From Silurus meridionalis (lineage: Eukaryota; Chordata; Actinopteri; Siluriformes; Siluridae): a stretch of DNA of 64,000 nt. The stretch spans positions 5,539,992 to 5,603,991 of the forward strand of contig NC_060907.1 of NCBI RefSeq assembly GCF_014805685.1, written 5' to 3'. Shown piece after piece: positions 1 to 12,632 of the stretch. Under the pieces are notes generated by a model, which made no database searches, was not told the DNA's origin, and saw only the letters and a program-made list of their open reading frames with translations. The position numbers were made by a program, and so were the translations under genes. Position 1 is the stretch's first letter, and every line of letters begins with the position of its first letter.

Positions 1-164
1 CCATTGTAATAAACGATGTTAAAAGTTCAGAAATACATTCCCCCAGTCCCACACCAATCCTGAGACAATCCGTGACAACAAATCTGTGGTAAATCTCTTT
101 CCTTTTTGCTGATCTGAGCCTCATGTTCTGATCAAAAAGGTAATTTAAACCACTCTGTGAAGCT

Positions 165-530
165 GGAGATGGTTCCACATGAACAGTCTGAAGATCTATA
201 AGGTTTCCAGGGATGGATTTGGACTGGAATTAAAATCAACAGTCTCCTACAATGTGTTTAGGACCTCAAATGATATTAAGAGGTCGCTGAACATCACCTG
301 GTGTTGAGGATGAGGATGGGTTCCCATTTGAGTGGGGGTTTTTCCTCATGAAGTCTCAAGGAGTTTTTCCCTGCAAAGTCACCACTGGCTCACTCATTAG
401 CCGTAAACTTATAAGGCTAAACTTCTACACTCTTTTCTTCAACTTTATAAAACCTCGGTTATGCTGCTTTGAGACAAAGTCCATTGTTAAATGAGCTTTA
501 CAAATAAAACTGTATTAAATTTAATCTATA
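165..530 (+). mobile_element. LINE-2-type 3' end fragment
   Basis: Ends with the typical fish L2 3' tail: CTCAAGGAGTTTTTCCCTG, then CTGCTTTGAGACAAAGTCCA and GCTTTACAAATAAAACTG. Only the 3' untranslated part is present. The flanks 1-165 and 530-1255 show no gene or clear repeat. Confidence 0.6.
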
Positions 531-1261
531 CATTTTAATCTGATGACTGACATCTCCAGTTTATGGACCCAGGATTGAGAACCTGGTTCGGTTAGAAAAT
601 CCAAACGAAAGAGTATGACTAGATCAACAGCTTGTGCTGATAGCATCAGTGCTGAAACGAAACCTACCAGTAATTTATGATTATGTACTTAAGAGACACA
701 CCCAATATATTCAGTACCTGTACAAATACTCAGTCTAAATAACTTTGCGCAATATATGGTGAATAAGTTCAGGTGTGTGGGTGTGTTAAAAGAATATTTC
801 CAAAAGTCCCCTTCTAGTAAGTAAACTTGTTTGTTTGGCTAAGGTAAATATTTTGCTCCAATCAGGTTATGCATGTACACTATGTGGACCTGACCTCTTC
901 TGCCACATATGGTTCTTTTCCAAACTGTTACCACAAAGCTGGAGGAACAGAATTGTATAGGGTTTAAAAAAAACTGCGTTTACTTGAACCTCTGAAACCC
1001 AAACCTGTTCCAGCATGGCAATAATATATAGTAATATAGTAATAATTATAAATTAAAAAAATAATGATGCAAAGCATGATGGTTTGGGCAGAAGGAATAG
1101 GAAGCAGGTGCCATTGCTGTCACGTTTTCACGTTTTTCTTTGACTTTTCCTTGAGTCCTTGATCACGTCCCCATTGCCACAATGTTATCCTTTATATATG
1201 CAAACCTTGAATCATTAAACTTCTTTACTCTAAGGATAAATGATGAGTGATATTGACTTAA

Positions 1262-1560
1262 AACTGTTTGAAGGTATTCAGACGGCCTGTGCATCGCCAA
1301 GAATCTGGCGATACGATACGTATCACGATACAGGGGTTTGCGATACGATACATTGCGATACTACGGAGGCCGAGAAGTGCAAAACACATTAACAAAGTAG
1401 AAAACACATGAACAAACCCGAAAACAAAATAACAAATCCGAAAACAAAATAACAAATCCATAAGCACAACGACAATTCAGACAAACCGGAAAAGGTAGGT
1501 ATAGTTTGTGAATGGAAAACTTACCCATCACTGGACGAGACACCTGTTATTCAAGATATA
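1262..1560. mobile_element. hAT-like degenerate repeat
   Basis: Contains ATACGATACG / CGATACGATACATTGCGAT, the kind of motif seen at the ends of fish hAT elements, followed by repeated AACAAATCCGAAAACAAAAT from 1395 to 1460. No intact TIR pair or ORF. Confidence 0.3.
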
Positions 1561-1951
1561 CAGGAAATATGAAGTCTTATAACTTTGCTTCTTGTGCATG
1601 TGTAAAATTCTCTGTTTACTTTAAAGTATTTTTAATTTTGATTAGTGCACCTTTAAATATAAGAAAATAACAGAATAATATATTGGCAAGAAAGGAGAAA
1701 CTGGAATTAATTCTAAGCTACTTTAAGGAAGGACATTAATATGCAGTGATGTTGGAGATGCTGCAGTATATCATGACATAAATATTATTTTGTACACTTT
1801 TACACATACGTTCCAACTTTCTCCTGCTGCAGACTGTTGTACTTCCTGTAGATCTCGAATGACCGGTGTCTCGTCCAACGATCGGTATGTGTTTCATTTG
1901 CAAACTGTAACTACCTTTTCCAGTTTGTCTGAATTGTCGTTGTGTTTTCAT

Positions 1952-1956
<5 letters not shown>

Positions 1957-2012
<56 letters not shown>
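1957..2012. repeat. (AT)n microsatellite
   Basis: About 56 bases of uninterrupted TA repeats. Confidence 0.97.
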
Positions 2013-2016
<4 letters not shown>

Positions 2017-2507
2017 GAAAGCTATCATTAAGAACACACGACCTTATGCAAACCTTAGCAAAGAAAAAATGTAACAGGAACACAGCGGGATTATTCAACG
2101 TTTTTGAAACATAATAACACGGTGTCAAAATAACTTTTCATATTTTCCTTACGTATTTTATATACGGCTATATAAAGCTAGCTGTTTAAAAGTGTATTGA
2201 ATTCTTCAGACCTGAAGATCATTTTAGATTTAGACACACTGAGATCATTTTAGATTTATTAGAAAGACATTGAATTACACGCATCTTCGCCTTTGACTTG
2301 ACTAATGTAGCTGTTGTAGTTAGTGCCTGGTGCCATTTTTTATACATATTTTTAATTTTCTTGCCAAGTTCGTCTCTTGTGCCTCGAGCCGTTGCCATGT
2401 AGCTCAGTAAAGTTGTTAAAAACGAGGACAATAGCTGTCTCACTTTTCTATGGCACTGGAACCAGATGTTGCTATGGAAACAGCGGTTTATAAGCAACAT
2501 ATTCATT

Positions 2508-2640
2508 TAGAAGGTTAGTGGATAAGGCATTGGACTTTGGATCTGAAGGTTCAAAGCTCAGCCACAGCACTCCTGGGGCTCCTAAACAAGGCCCTTAACT
2601 CAATAGGTGCTCAGTTATATAAGACAAGATAAGATATACC
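2508..2640 (+). mobile_element. tRNA-derived SINE
   Basis: RNA polymerase III-like head (TTAGTGGATAAGGC, then GAAGGTTCAAAGCTC as B box) and the usual fish SINE body AACAAGGCCCTTAACTC. Followed at 2640-2790 by another interspersed repeat (TTTATTCATCCCACAGTGGG). Confidence 0.6.
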
Positions 2641-2790
2641 TTTATTCATCCCACAGTGGGGACATTTCTCTGTTACAGCAGCAAAGATAAAAGAAATTCA
2701 AATAGAATAGACACATCCTATAGTATACAGTATTTACACAACACAATGTATAAATACAAATAAGGAAAAAAAGAGACCACTAGTAATTTG
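2640..2790. mobile_element. Interspersed retroelement tail repeat
   Basis: CCTTTATTCATCCCACAGTG followed by GGGACATTTCTCTGTTACAG is a widespread fish retroelement end. It abuts the SINE; family not resolved. Confidence 0.4.
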
Positions 2791-2984
2791 TTATGCACGT
2801 GTTGCAGGTAATATTGCACACAGGTGGCATTATGAGTTATGAATATTATAATGTATTATGAATGAAATTAATGTAAGTCACTCTCTGTGTTCAACGCTCT
2901 AAACTCACACCTGAACTCCTTCCAGCCAATCAAAATCCAGTATTCAGCTATTCCACGGAATAAACTAGGATACTTAGGGGCGTT

Positions 2985-3365
2985 CAAGTCAAACCGGGAC
3001 TTTTGAGTTGATAAAATAAAAGAACAAATTTCCAGGAGTGGAACCTGCATTTACTTTTTGTCATATTTCCCTGCTACCTTCATACACGTATCCCAGCGTT
3101 TATATGACGCCTGGAAAGATTTGTCATTAGATTTGTCTGTACGCCCGAAGCATCCTATGCAATCGTCACTGATGGACGTATGGCCGTTTTCAAAACCATT
3201 CAGACGTCTTACTGTGGCCGAGCGTCTCATCATCGCACTGTGCTCAAAGTCTCCTGTGGAAATCCGCGGGTTTTACGCCTTCGTTCACAAGAAACTTCAT
3301 CACCACACTCTGTTCCATGTTCGCATTGACACTGTTGTCTGCCATCTTGATTAACGGTCTCTGGC
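2985..3365 (-). mobile_element. Internally deleted mariner element
   Basis: Read on the minus strand, 3355-3255 codes a mariner N-terminus (MADNSVNANMEQSVVMKFLV) and the part ending at 3051 codes a mariner C-terminus (KRWDTCMKVAGKYDKK, stop). The catalytic middle is missing or frameshifted. A terminal motif TCAAACCGGGACTTTTGAG lies at 2988. The facing end is not clear. 3365-4140 holds no recognisable feature. Confidence 0.65.
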
Positions 3366-4139
3366 TCGGCCTGCGACATGTGCGCCACCTATCAGTAATA
3401 GGACACGCCAGCCAAATACTACTACATGTAGTACCACCACACTAGAACGCTACCACCGGAGCTTCAGTTACAATGACCATGAGCATGAAACGTTCTCGTT
3501 CACTGTGGCAGAAACTCTCACCCACTTTTTTGTTTGAAAAACAAGTCGCACAACCGTCTGCGCTCTGCCAAATGTTCGCTGATTAAATCTCGTGTTTATG
3601 AGGAAAAACGCTGCCATGCGGGACGCTCAACTTGCACTGCTTTTCGCTTAGCGACCATGAATTTGTCAATAAAAAAGGTGAGAAAAGTGTATAGCAACAT
3701 TTATTCCAACGTTGCAGAATGAGCTAAAGAGAGTTAAAACGATGAGCATTACATTAAAGTACATCATTAAGCAATACAGAGTGATTCCAACCGGGGGTCC
3801 GCAACCCCTAGGGGTCTGCGGCGGTACTGCAGGGGATGATGTTTTTACCCAAGTTCTTTTTTTTTTCTTTTTTTAACGAACAGTTATTTGTGATTCAACA
3901 TTAAAGATAAAATATAAAATTTGAAACATATTATAATGATTACATTAAAGTTCTATTCAAAGTAATTCTGAAGTTCATGTAAATGTATAAAAGTCCTCCT
4001 GATAATAAAAGAATAATAAACTGCAAATTTATTAAAATGATAGACAACTGTGAACAACTTAATAAATTGTGATTGTCCGTTATGGTGCGTAAATCAAAAC
4101 GTACAATAATACATGTACAGCAACAACAACAACAGTCTC

Positions 4140-4360
4140 ACATGAAGGGAACGTGTTATTCAGTCAACAACAATGGCCAACGCAAGAGCAGAAGAACTTG
4201 AAAAGCCTCCCGCATCATTCAAAACTTTCCATGTAATAAATAAAATGCAAATTAGATTTGGCTCCTCCCCTTTTTTTGCTGATCCGAAAAATGTGACCGA
4301 TCCGTGACTCGAAAGCCGTAATACAAACCGAACTGTGATCCGTTGCACCACTAATTATAT
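4140..4360 (-). mobile_element. hAT-like repeat end
   Basis: The minus strand starts TTAGTGGTGCAACGGATCAC near 4355 and continues with CGGATCGGTCACATTTTTCG and a run of A, as in a common fish hAT-type repeat. The other end is not visible. Confidence 0.45.
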
Positions 4361-4859
4361 ATGTACAGTATGAGGGCGAAGCAGACGCTGGTGTGTCTAT
4401 CACGAGCAAAATGTAAAGTATTTTTGAAATATCGAAAAAATCGTAAATCGAACCGTCAGTACATTTAAATCAATTTTAACTCATGAGCTTCCAATTTTAT
4501 CCACTGAGCTTCCACTTCCCCCAGAAGTGAAAGTGAGGAAGAAGATGCAGTAAATCGGTTTCTAGGCGAGATTCCTTCTTTTGAAACCGCTGTTTGTTTG
4601 GCCGTGTGTGTGTGCGTTTCTCATTTAAACACAAAACTTCATGCCCATGGTCCTGAATGTGTTCCTGAGCCATTACAGTGGGGAGAGAAATTAAAACAGA
4701 AATGTAGACATCTAGTCTTTGATATAGTGATATTTGTTCTTTGATTTATTGTACAATTTTTCTCCAGTGTAAGGGTCTGAGATGAAGATGCTCATGAAGG
4801 TTCAGTGAAGCGTGTAGGACAGTTTGCTGTTTCTCATCAGCTAGTGTATTCATTTGTCA

Positions 4860-5530
4860 TTAACTTTGAAAGAAACATCTGCTTTTCCAATATAACCTTA
4901 TGAGAGAACTTTAGATGTCCATAGCATGTATAAGGCACCACTGGGAAAACATCTGCTGTTATAACCTCGCGTTAAAAGAGAACATCAGCTTGTAGCTCAT
5001 TAAGAGAACATAAAGAAAACATCTGTTAATGGCTTTTATAATGTATCATATGAGAAAACATCTGTGTATATCTTCTATAACATTTAGAGTACATCTGTTC
5101 ATCGATTGAATAACATTATGTTGAGAGAACATCTGTTTATTGATCCAATAATATTGAGAACATCTGTTCATGGCTTCTACAACTGAGAGAACATCTGTTC
5201 ATGGCTTTTATAATATAACACTGAGAAAACATCTGTTCAAAGATTGAATAACATTATGTTGAGAAAACATCTGTTCTCTGTTAAATAACATTAAGTAATA
5301 TAGCTTCTATAACAATATTATGAGATTTCATAGCTCATAACATCTGTTCATAGCTCCTATATCATTGAGAGAACATCTGTTCATAGCTCCTATATCATTG
5401 AGAGAACATCTGTTTGTAGCGCCTCTAACATTGAGAGAACATCTGTTTGAAGCTCCTATAACATTATTGAAACATCTGCTCCTTATGATAACATTATGAG
5501 AAAACATCTGTTCATCTAGCTCCTTTAGCA
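4860..5530. repeat. Minisatellite, about 33-bp unit
   Basis: About 18 diverged copies of GAGAACATCTGTTCATAGCT followed by CCTATAACATT. Units are cleanest at 5340-5460 (33 bp) and degrade leftwards. Lies just upstream of the first visible ifngr1 exon. Confidence 0.85.
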
Positions 5531-5688
5531 TAACAATATCAGTGAGCGTGAGATTAAAAGAGGAATAAAACACGATGTTACACGTTTGCATGTCTCCACG
5601 ATCAGCACGTACAGTTTTATTGTTTACCTGTGGCTCGTGTCACATGACTGACATCTCACTTCTCTCAATGTCTCTTTGTATCCCACAG

Positions 5689-8600
5689 TTCCTCCTCCTT
5701 TCAACGTGTCTGTAACGTGTGACAGTTATGGAGTGGTGGTGGAGTGGATGGCTTCTGGTCTCAATGACACGGCCGACTTCCTGTTAAAGCTCCAGCCAAA
5801 CTATGGGTGAGTATAAGACCCACGTCACTGGATCTTCAGTGAGATGTTCACTCGAATTGGGCCACTTGGAGGAATCATCATTATATTTGCTGGATATTAT
5901 TCTGTCATTTCACAATGTTTTTTTTCCTGTCAGGGTCTAATAGTTGATTGTAAGATATTCCCTGTTCCTTTTCTTAATCTCACAGGGAAAACACGTCTGT
6001 CAGCACAAAGCATCTCCGATACAACATCTCCGAGCTGATGCTGGACACGGCGTATAACCGCTACGTAGTGAGAGTGGCAGCCAGAGACGGAGAACAGGAG
6101 TCTGAGTTTGCAGAGTCGCAGAAATTCACGTACAACTACTTGGATCAATTAAAAATGGTGGTCTGTAAGTAAAATTTTTTTCCCTCCACTCATTCTTGAG
6201 ATCTTTGATCTGACCTATAAAGACTTGAAGGATAATCTCCGCCTCCATTCATGTGTTTTTAGGTGATCTTGAGTTTCCTCAAGTCAACCTGATACCTAAA
6301 GACGGGAAGCTAATTGTGAAGTTCCCCAACCCTTTGCACCTGTACAGAGACACACCCGCTCTGCGGAACCTGCCGTACAACGAACAACTGGATTACCATC
6401 TCACAAGCGAAAAGGATGACGGCAGCCAGGCAAGGCACAAGAAATGTTTCAAGCAGCGATGTCAAACATGTGACCTGTGGGCCTGGATGAGCTTGATGGA
6501 GCTCCAGCCCACTAGATGAGTTTAGAATCCTCGCTGAATGCGCTAATGATGCGAAATCCCTCATTAACCAGTATAAGTTGACAGAACATCAGTTACGTCA
6601 CAAAGCAGGTTTGCGTAAATACCTAGGTTAAGAATACATGTTGTGAAATTTCGTATGACTCGTTAACATGGAGGAGTTTGTGTACATTAACGACATTTGA
6701 TCCCAGATTCCATTTTCAGTTTCTACCAGTTCCAAGAATTTTTCTACACAGATTTTTTGCTTTGTGGTAAAAAAACAAACAAACAAAAGAAACAAATGGG
6801 TGGAAAAGTCAGGTTTCCCAATACTTTTGGCAATACATTCAGTTTCCTTTTCAACTTTCTTAAGTAATTCTCCGAACTACTTGTTCACATCATGTCGCTT
6901 CGATCAAATTGCGAACGCTTTGCTACATTCGTTTAATCGATTGTGTAAAATTGTCTGCTGTTTCCTACATTATCAACTGTTCATGTTGATCAAAATATAT
7001 TATACTGCTTCTCACCTGAACAGTCTCAACCCCCAAAAAACATCTGGGCATCAGTTCGTTGCGTAAGTCATCGAATGCAAAATGGTTAAACCAGTTGTTA
7101 TTATGTGTGAAGCTTAAATTTCTATTCAACTTCTTTTCTTGAATTGATGAATTGTGCAGATGAATCTTGAATGTCACTAATGAACGCCAAAGTATGGCAT
7201 CCGATCGACCAATGAGAGAGGGACTAAGGATTTTGAGAAAAGTACAGGCTTCTGCAAAAAAATCCATTGTGTTGTACAGTCTGACAAATTGTTTTGAGAA
7301 ATGCACTTACTGTTCACAAGTATTAAGGACAATTCGAGAAATTCTCCAAAGCAACAGGAAAACTGTAACCTGCTACTGTTTTGCTCGATTAAATTAAATG
7401 TTGTATCTCACCAAGTCTAAACATACATAGAAAATACATGGGTTACGGAATCTACATTTTAAAATTCGTAAATTTGTCGTTAGAACTTGTTACACACTGT
7501 GTGTTGTAACCTACAACGCGTTCGCATGGGCGAGTTTGTCTAGATTTACGACACACCATCCCAGTTCCATGTTTTACCCAAAGGATTTTCCAACATTCCC
7601 ACACACATGTTTTTAGAAGAATTTAACCTACTACTGAAATATTCTTTAGGCTCTATAGTAGGCCACTCAAGATCTCATAGTCCAACTCATATGAAGCAAT
7701 TCTTTGTGCATCATCCAGCTGGAACAGGTTGAGTCTCCTAGTTCAAGTGAATGGAAAATTTCACGCTAAAGCGTCCTGAGACATCAGGTACAATTCGAGT
7801 TTGTCCGGGTGTCCCGATATTTTTGACCGTACAACTCTTCAATGCCAAATTTTTGTTGTCTGCACGGTTGTCATTTTAAAAAGTAAAGGCACCGTGACAC
7901 GTGTTGCTCCCTGTGGGACTCGCAGGCTCAGTGGTAGAGTCCTCGTCTCTGAACACTGAGGTTGAGGTTCGAATCCAGGGTCTGGTGAAGCCCCTGGACT
8001 TGGTGAGGTGAGAGAACATGTATAAGAAGTTTGTCAAGTAGAAAGTGCAGGTGATATATAAACTAATAATATGAGTCTTTTTAAGCTCCATAATCCCTTT
8101 GACTTCCTGGATTCAAATTAGCAAAAGAATCTGGTGTTAGCGATCGGTTTTCACCTGCCTCAAAATCTAATTCCAGTACAAGGAAGTTAAAAAGTGTGTT
8201 TCTGCTCATACCTTCGTCATTCATACATTTGCTACTTGGGTGGGGCTTTTGTTTATTGTCAGAGAAATCCTTCCATTTGAGTCATAGGAAACTCATATAG
8301 AAACTAAAGACTTGTTTGCGTTTGAAATCATTAGGGCACTGCTGTAGGTAGCGAAAACAATTCAGCTTTAATTCAGCTCGCTACAAATGAGCACAATGGG
8401 CGTAATCAGGTCGATTTGGAAGAGCAGTACTCTCACGTATCAAAGTAAGCCTTAGAACAGGGGTAGACAACAGCCGCAAGGCCGTGTCTACATTAATAGG
8501 TTTTTATTTGAAAGCGCATATTTTCCTCTACGGTTTGGATTTCAGTCAGCGAATAAAGATCGCTTTTTGAATTCGCTTTCCAACGCGGATACATTTGAAT

Positions 8601-11439
8601 ACGCTTTTGAATTGTGTGTAAAAACAGAGGACTTTGAAGACGATGCCACATCTTTAGTCACCGGCGTGACGTTTCAAAGAGGTGAAAAGTAAATAAACAT
8701 TAATGACGCAGATCAAATTGTCTTACGTTTTGCTCGTAAGCGTTTTCAGGCGTTTTTAGTGCGGATGAGCAACTTTTGCGAAACGATTGAAAACGAAGAC
8801 GTTTCAGACGTAGCCTGAGTCGACCGCAGGATGTGTTCTGTAAATACCACTAGTCACCATGGAGCTCCGTCGAAAAGTTGTAAATAATTGTGTTGCTGTT
8901 CTTTATAAATCAACAACATTTGCATATTAAATAAAATAAAAATTATAATAATTTGTATCCATGGACTCCGACGTCTGAGGGTCAACGTTTAATATCGTGC
9001 GCAAGGAAAACTCACTCGTTGCGGGCCCTAGATTTTTTTTTTTTACCCAAAATAAAGACTATCAGGAAAACTATCAGGAAAGATAAAAAAATTTACAAAT
9101 GTGATTAACTTTTAGACTGAGTAACAGGAATAAAGAAGGCTGCATTTTTAAATGTGTTTCCTACCATGGTCAATCATTGTCAATAATGATTGTGAGGAAA
9201 TTTTATTAACACGTGATTAAACACTCTCTTCACGTATATGAATATTGCTTGTAATACTAGTATTATTATTAAAAGTGAACGCTGCCACTTTGTTATTCAG
9301 GAAGTTTGTATCAAACAAGTAGCCCTTCGTTTTACTCAGTCCCCTTGAAATACCTCTCAGTTTCTAAAAGGTTTTTGATTTCTGCTATAGAAGCCTGTAT
9401 TTGAGTAACAATAGAGTAAAATGTGACTCCAGTAAAAGTAAAAGTGTCCCTTTAAACTTGAGTAAAAGTACAAAGGTTTTTGCCTTCAAATGTACTTAAG
9501 TATCCAAAGTACTATGATTTATTATAACCATAATGTTGCTATTATCGTTTTTAGCACAAGACTCTTTACTTAATCAACTCAGTTTATGTGAAAACACTCA
9601 AATGTGACTCTCAGCACACTGATCTATTAATAGAATAATATTAATAACTCAAACATTCATTGGATTCTAGAATTCGATTAAAATGTTCATGAGCCCCAAA
9701 GCTTATTTTCAGCTACTTCAATAAAATCGCGTAAGTAAATCCACGGGTGTTTGAGTTCGAGTCTGGAGTTTCTTCATCATTTATTCCTCTGTAAATGTTC
9801 TGCTTGCTGTTGGACTGATGCTGAACTGTATGTTGGTGATCAGTAGATCAGTAGAACACCAAGCTCCAATCAGAACAAGCGTGCGCTCAAACCTGATTGT
9901 TGACTCGCTTCGTGTTTCACCAGTTAAGCTTTTATCCACATAAATAAAAAGCTTCATTGCTGTTCATTACTACATTTGCTTCATTACTGTCCACCGCTGG
10001 TTAGAAGAACCCACACATTAGCAAGTATGTATTAAAAGTGTAAACGTGTGTTGGTACGTTCTACATTCAAATCTGGTACCTGACAGACTCTTATCAGGGT
10101 TTAGAGGGTACTTGTGTGGGCTTTTAACAATTATTTCGAAGCAGCGTTACAGGAATAAATACACTGTAAATTCACCCCTAGGGATTAGTTTGACCTTAAT
10201 GAGTGAGACGGTGGAGACAAGGAAAAACTTCCTGAAAGTTCATGAGGAATAAACCTGAAGAGAAACCAGCCTCAAAACGAAACCCGACCTCAACTAAGTG
10301 CCACAAAATATCCGTTCATTTTAGTTCCAATCAAATTCAGAGATATTGAGCGAGCCAGTGGTGACCAGGGCAAGAACTCTGCAAAACTCCCTGAGATAGC
10401 ACAAGGAAGAAACCTTGAGAGGAACCAGACTCAAACGTTCCGTCGTAGTTGAGGTTCTCAACTGTCCACTGATGGACACTTGCAAATGCAAAACTTCATA
10501 GCATTTGTAGCCCTGAGTTATTGTGGCACACATCTTCATGGTTCTCAAGGTTAATTATCCGACTGAAAGGGGTCTGCTAGAAGGTTCTTTGAGGCATTAT
10601 TGAGTTCTTTCTGGGTTTTCTTTAGAGGAGACCTCCTGAGGAAAAAGCACAAGTAAAAGCTAGCTGGTCAGCAACATTTTTCTGTCTATCTTCTTTCAGA
10701 TTAAGGAAAGATTATTATGTTTTGCTGAGTCGGACACGTGCGAGAGCAGCCTGGAGTTCCCAGAAAAGCTTGAGGAATACTGCGTCACACTCCTGGGAAG
10801 GATCAGACAAACTCGTGTACGGAAATCTGGACCTCACTGTTACAAGGGCACGCTTAACCCCGGTACGAACGGCGTCCGAGTCCAAATTCAAATCCTCTTC
10901 AACTTATTTCCTTTGCTCAACGCCTTTTTTTTTTTTCAGGTCCTCCTATCTCCACGATTCTCATCCCATTGCTGGTGGGTCTTGCAGTGTTTGCCACTTT
11001 GGCATTGATCGTGGTGCTTCTGGTGGAGATGATCATCAAGAAACAGGGCAAGAAGATTTTCCCAGACATTTTGGTAAGTTCTCAGGAGTCTGAGATCCAA
11101 ACATTGGATATAAAAATGATCTGATTAGCGAGAGATGGAAGATGTTTAAGATGCCGGGGGTTTCGATAGATGTACGCGTTAGATGTCACCTTTTTTGCAG
11201 CAGTCCAATTCGTGGCAAGGCAAGAGTGGTGTGGTGTAAACCGGGCATTTCTAACCCTGGACTTACCCTCAGGTGTTTTTGAGAAGTAAATTATACAAAA
11301 TACGCATCCAGGATGAGGAGAGCATCGGCGTGAACGTCCTTATCGAAGGGGATTTTCTCTATTTATCTGTCAGCAACAATCACCTCATTGTGTTTTGCAC
11401 CAGAGGGCAATTAAAATGGCAGTGTGGTCCAAAAGATCG

Positions 11440-11524
<85 letters not shown>

Positions 11525-11696
11525 GCCATCCATCTCTCCATATCTCTTTCTCTATCTAGCCATCCATTCATCTATCCATCCATCCATCCATCCATCTCTC
11601 TTTAGCTATCCATCTCTCCGTATCTCTTTCTCTCTATATAGCCATACATCTCTTCATATCTCTTTCTCTCTCTCTATCTAGCCATCCATCTCTCCA

Positions 11697-11755
<59 letters not shown>

Positions 11756-12596
11756 TCATCTATCTGTATCTCTCTGTATCTCTCTCTCTCTCTCTCTCTC
11801 TCTTTAGCTATCCATCCATCTCTCCATCTCTCTCACTACCTATCCATCCATCTCTCTGTATATATCTCTCTAGTTATCCATCCATCTCTGTATCTCTCTC
11901 TCTCCATATTCATCCATCTCTCTGTATATATATATCTCTCTCTAGCTATCCATTCATCCTCTGTATCTCTCTCTCCTCCCTATCCATCCATCCATCCATC
12001 TCTCTGTATATCTCTCTTTCTAGCTATCCATTCATCCCTCTGTATCTCTCTCTCTCTCTCTCTCTCTCTATCCATCCATCCATCCATCCATCCATCCATC
12101 TCTCTGTATCTCTCTCTCTCTCTGTGTATAAAAGTGTAGATCACGTATCCACACCATAGAACATGAACTAATAATCAAAACATCCAACAAAATATCCTTC
12201 ACTCGTTTATCAGCGCTGCTTCTTCTTCCTCGTATCAGTGATAGTTTTGTCTTCAGTATCAGAGGCCTCGAGCTCCTGCAGGTCGAGTTTCAGTACATGT
12301 GTAAAAATCCACAGCTTTTTATAAATCACCTATTTAAAGATGCTCTGCTTTCTGAAGATCAGATGAGATACGATTCTGAAGACCGTGTATCCAGTGTATT
12401 TTTTTAAAAGGATAAGAAAGAAGGAAGAAAACAAAAAAATTGAATAGGAGTTAAAAGAAGAAAACCGGAATGAGATCAAATTAGAAGTTTACCAGGAAAT
12501 TAGAATTTGAAAAGATCTGATTGTTACAATGAACAACCAGGAAGAGGATGATGTTTTTTTTGTTAAACATTTGTACCATCTCACTAGCGATCGCTT

Positions 12597-12632
<36 letters not shown>

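Larger units (their letters stand above)
6430..10699 (+). other. ifngr1: ifngr1 intron 3 with GC-AG splice sites
   Basis: This 4.3-kb intron starts CAG/GCAAGG and ends TTCTTTCAG. The GC donor is required for phase: the exon before ends at a whole codon and the next begins ATTAAGGAA. No nearby GT restores domain 2. If the intron is retained, the frame stops at 6519 after about 29 extra codons. The intron holds a TA-type MITE (6840-7365), a tRNA-like SINE head (7905-8050), a MITE-like block (8470-8820), an hAT-like element (about 9360-10005) and a LINE-2 tail (about 10200-10560). Confidence 0.75.

Noticed and set aside
4860..5530. Regular repeats with similar spacing, superficially CRISPR-like
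   Set aside because: Units are contiguous, diverged and have no unique spacers; eukaryotic context. It is a minisatellite. The same applies to 21880-22450 and 53453-53795.
7915..7990. Possible tRNA gene with good A and B boxes
   Set aside because: No acceptor-stem pairing and no cloverleaf closing; flanking sequence fits a SINE. The same holds for 26708-26962, 41450-41632 and 63030-63165.
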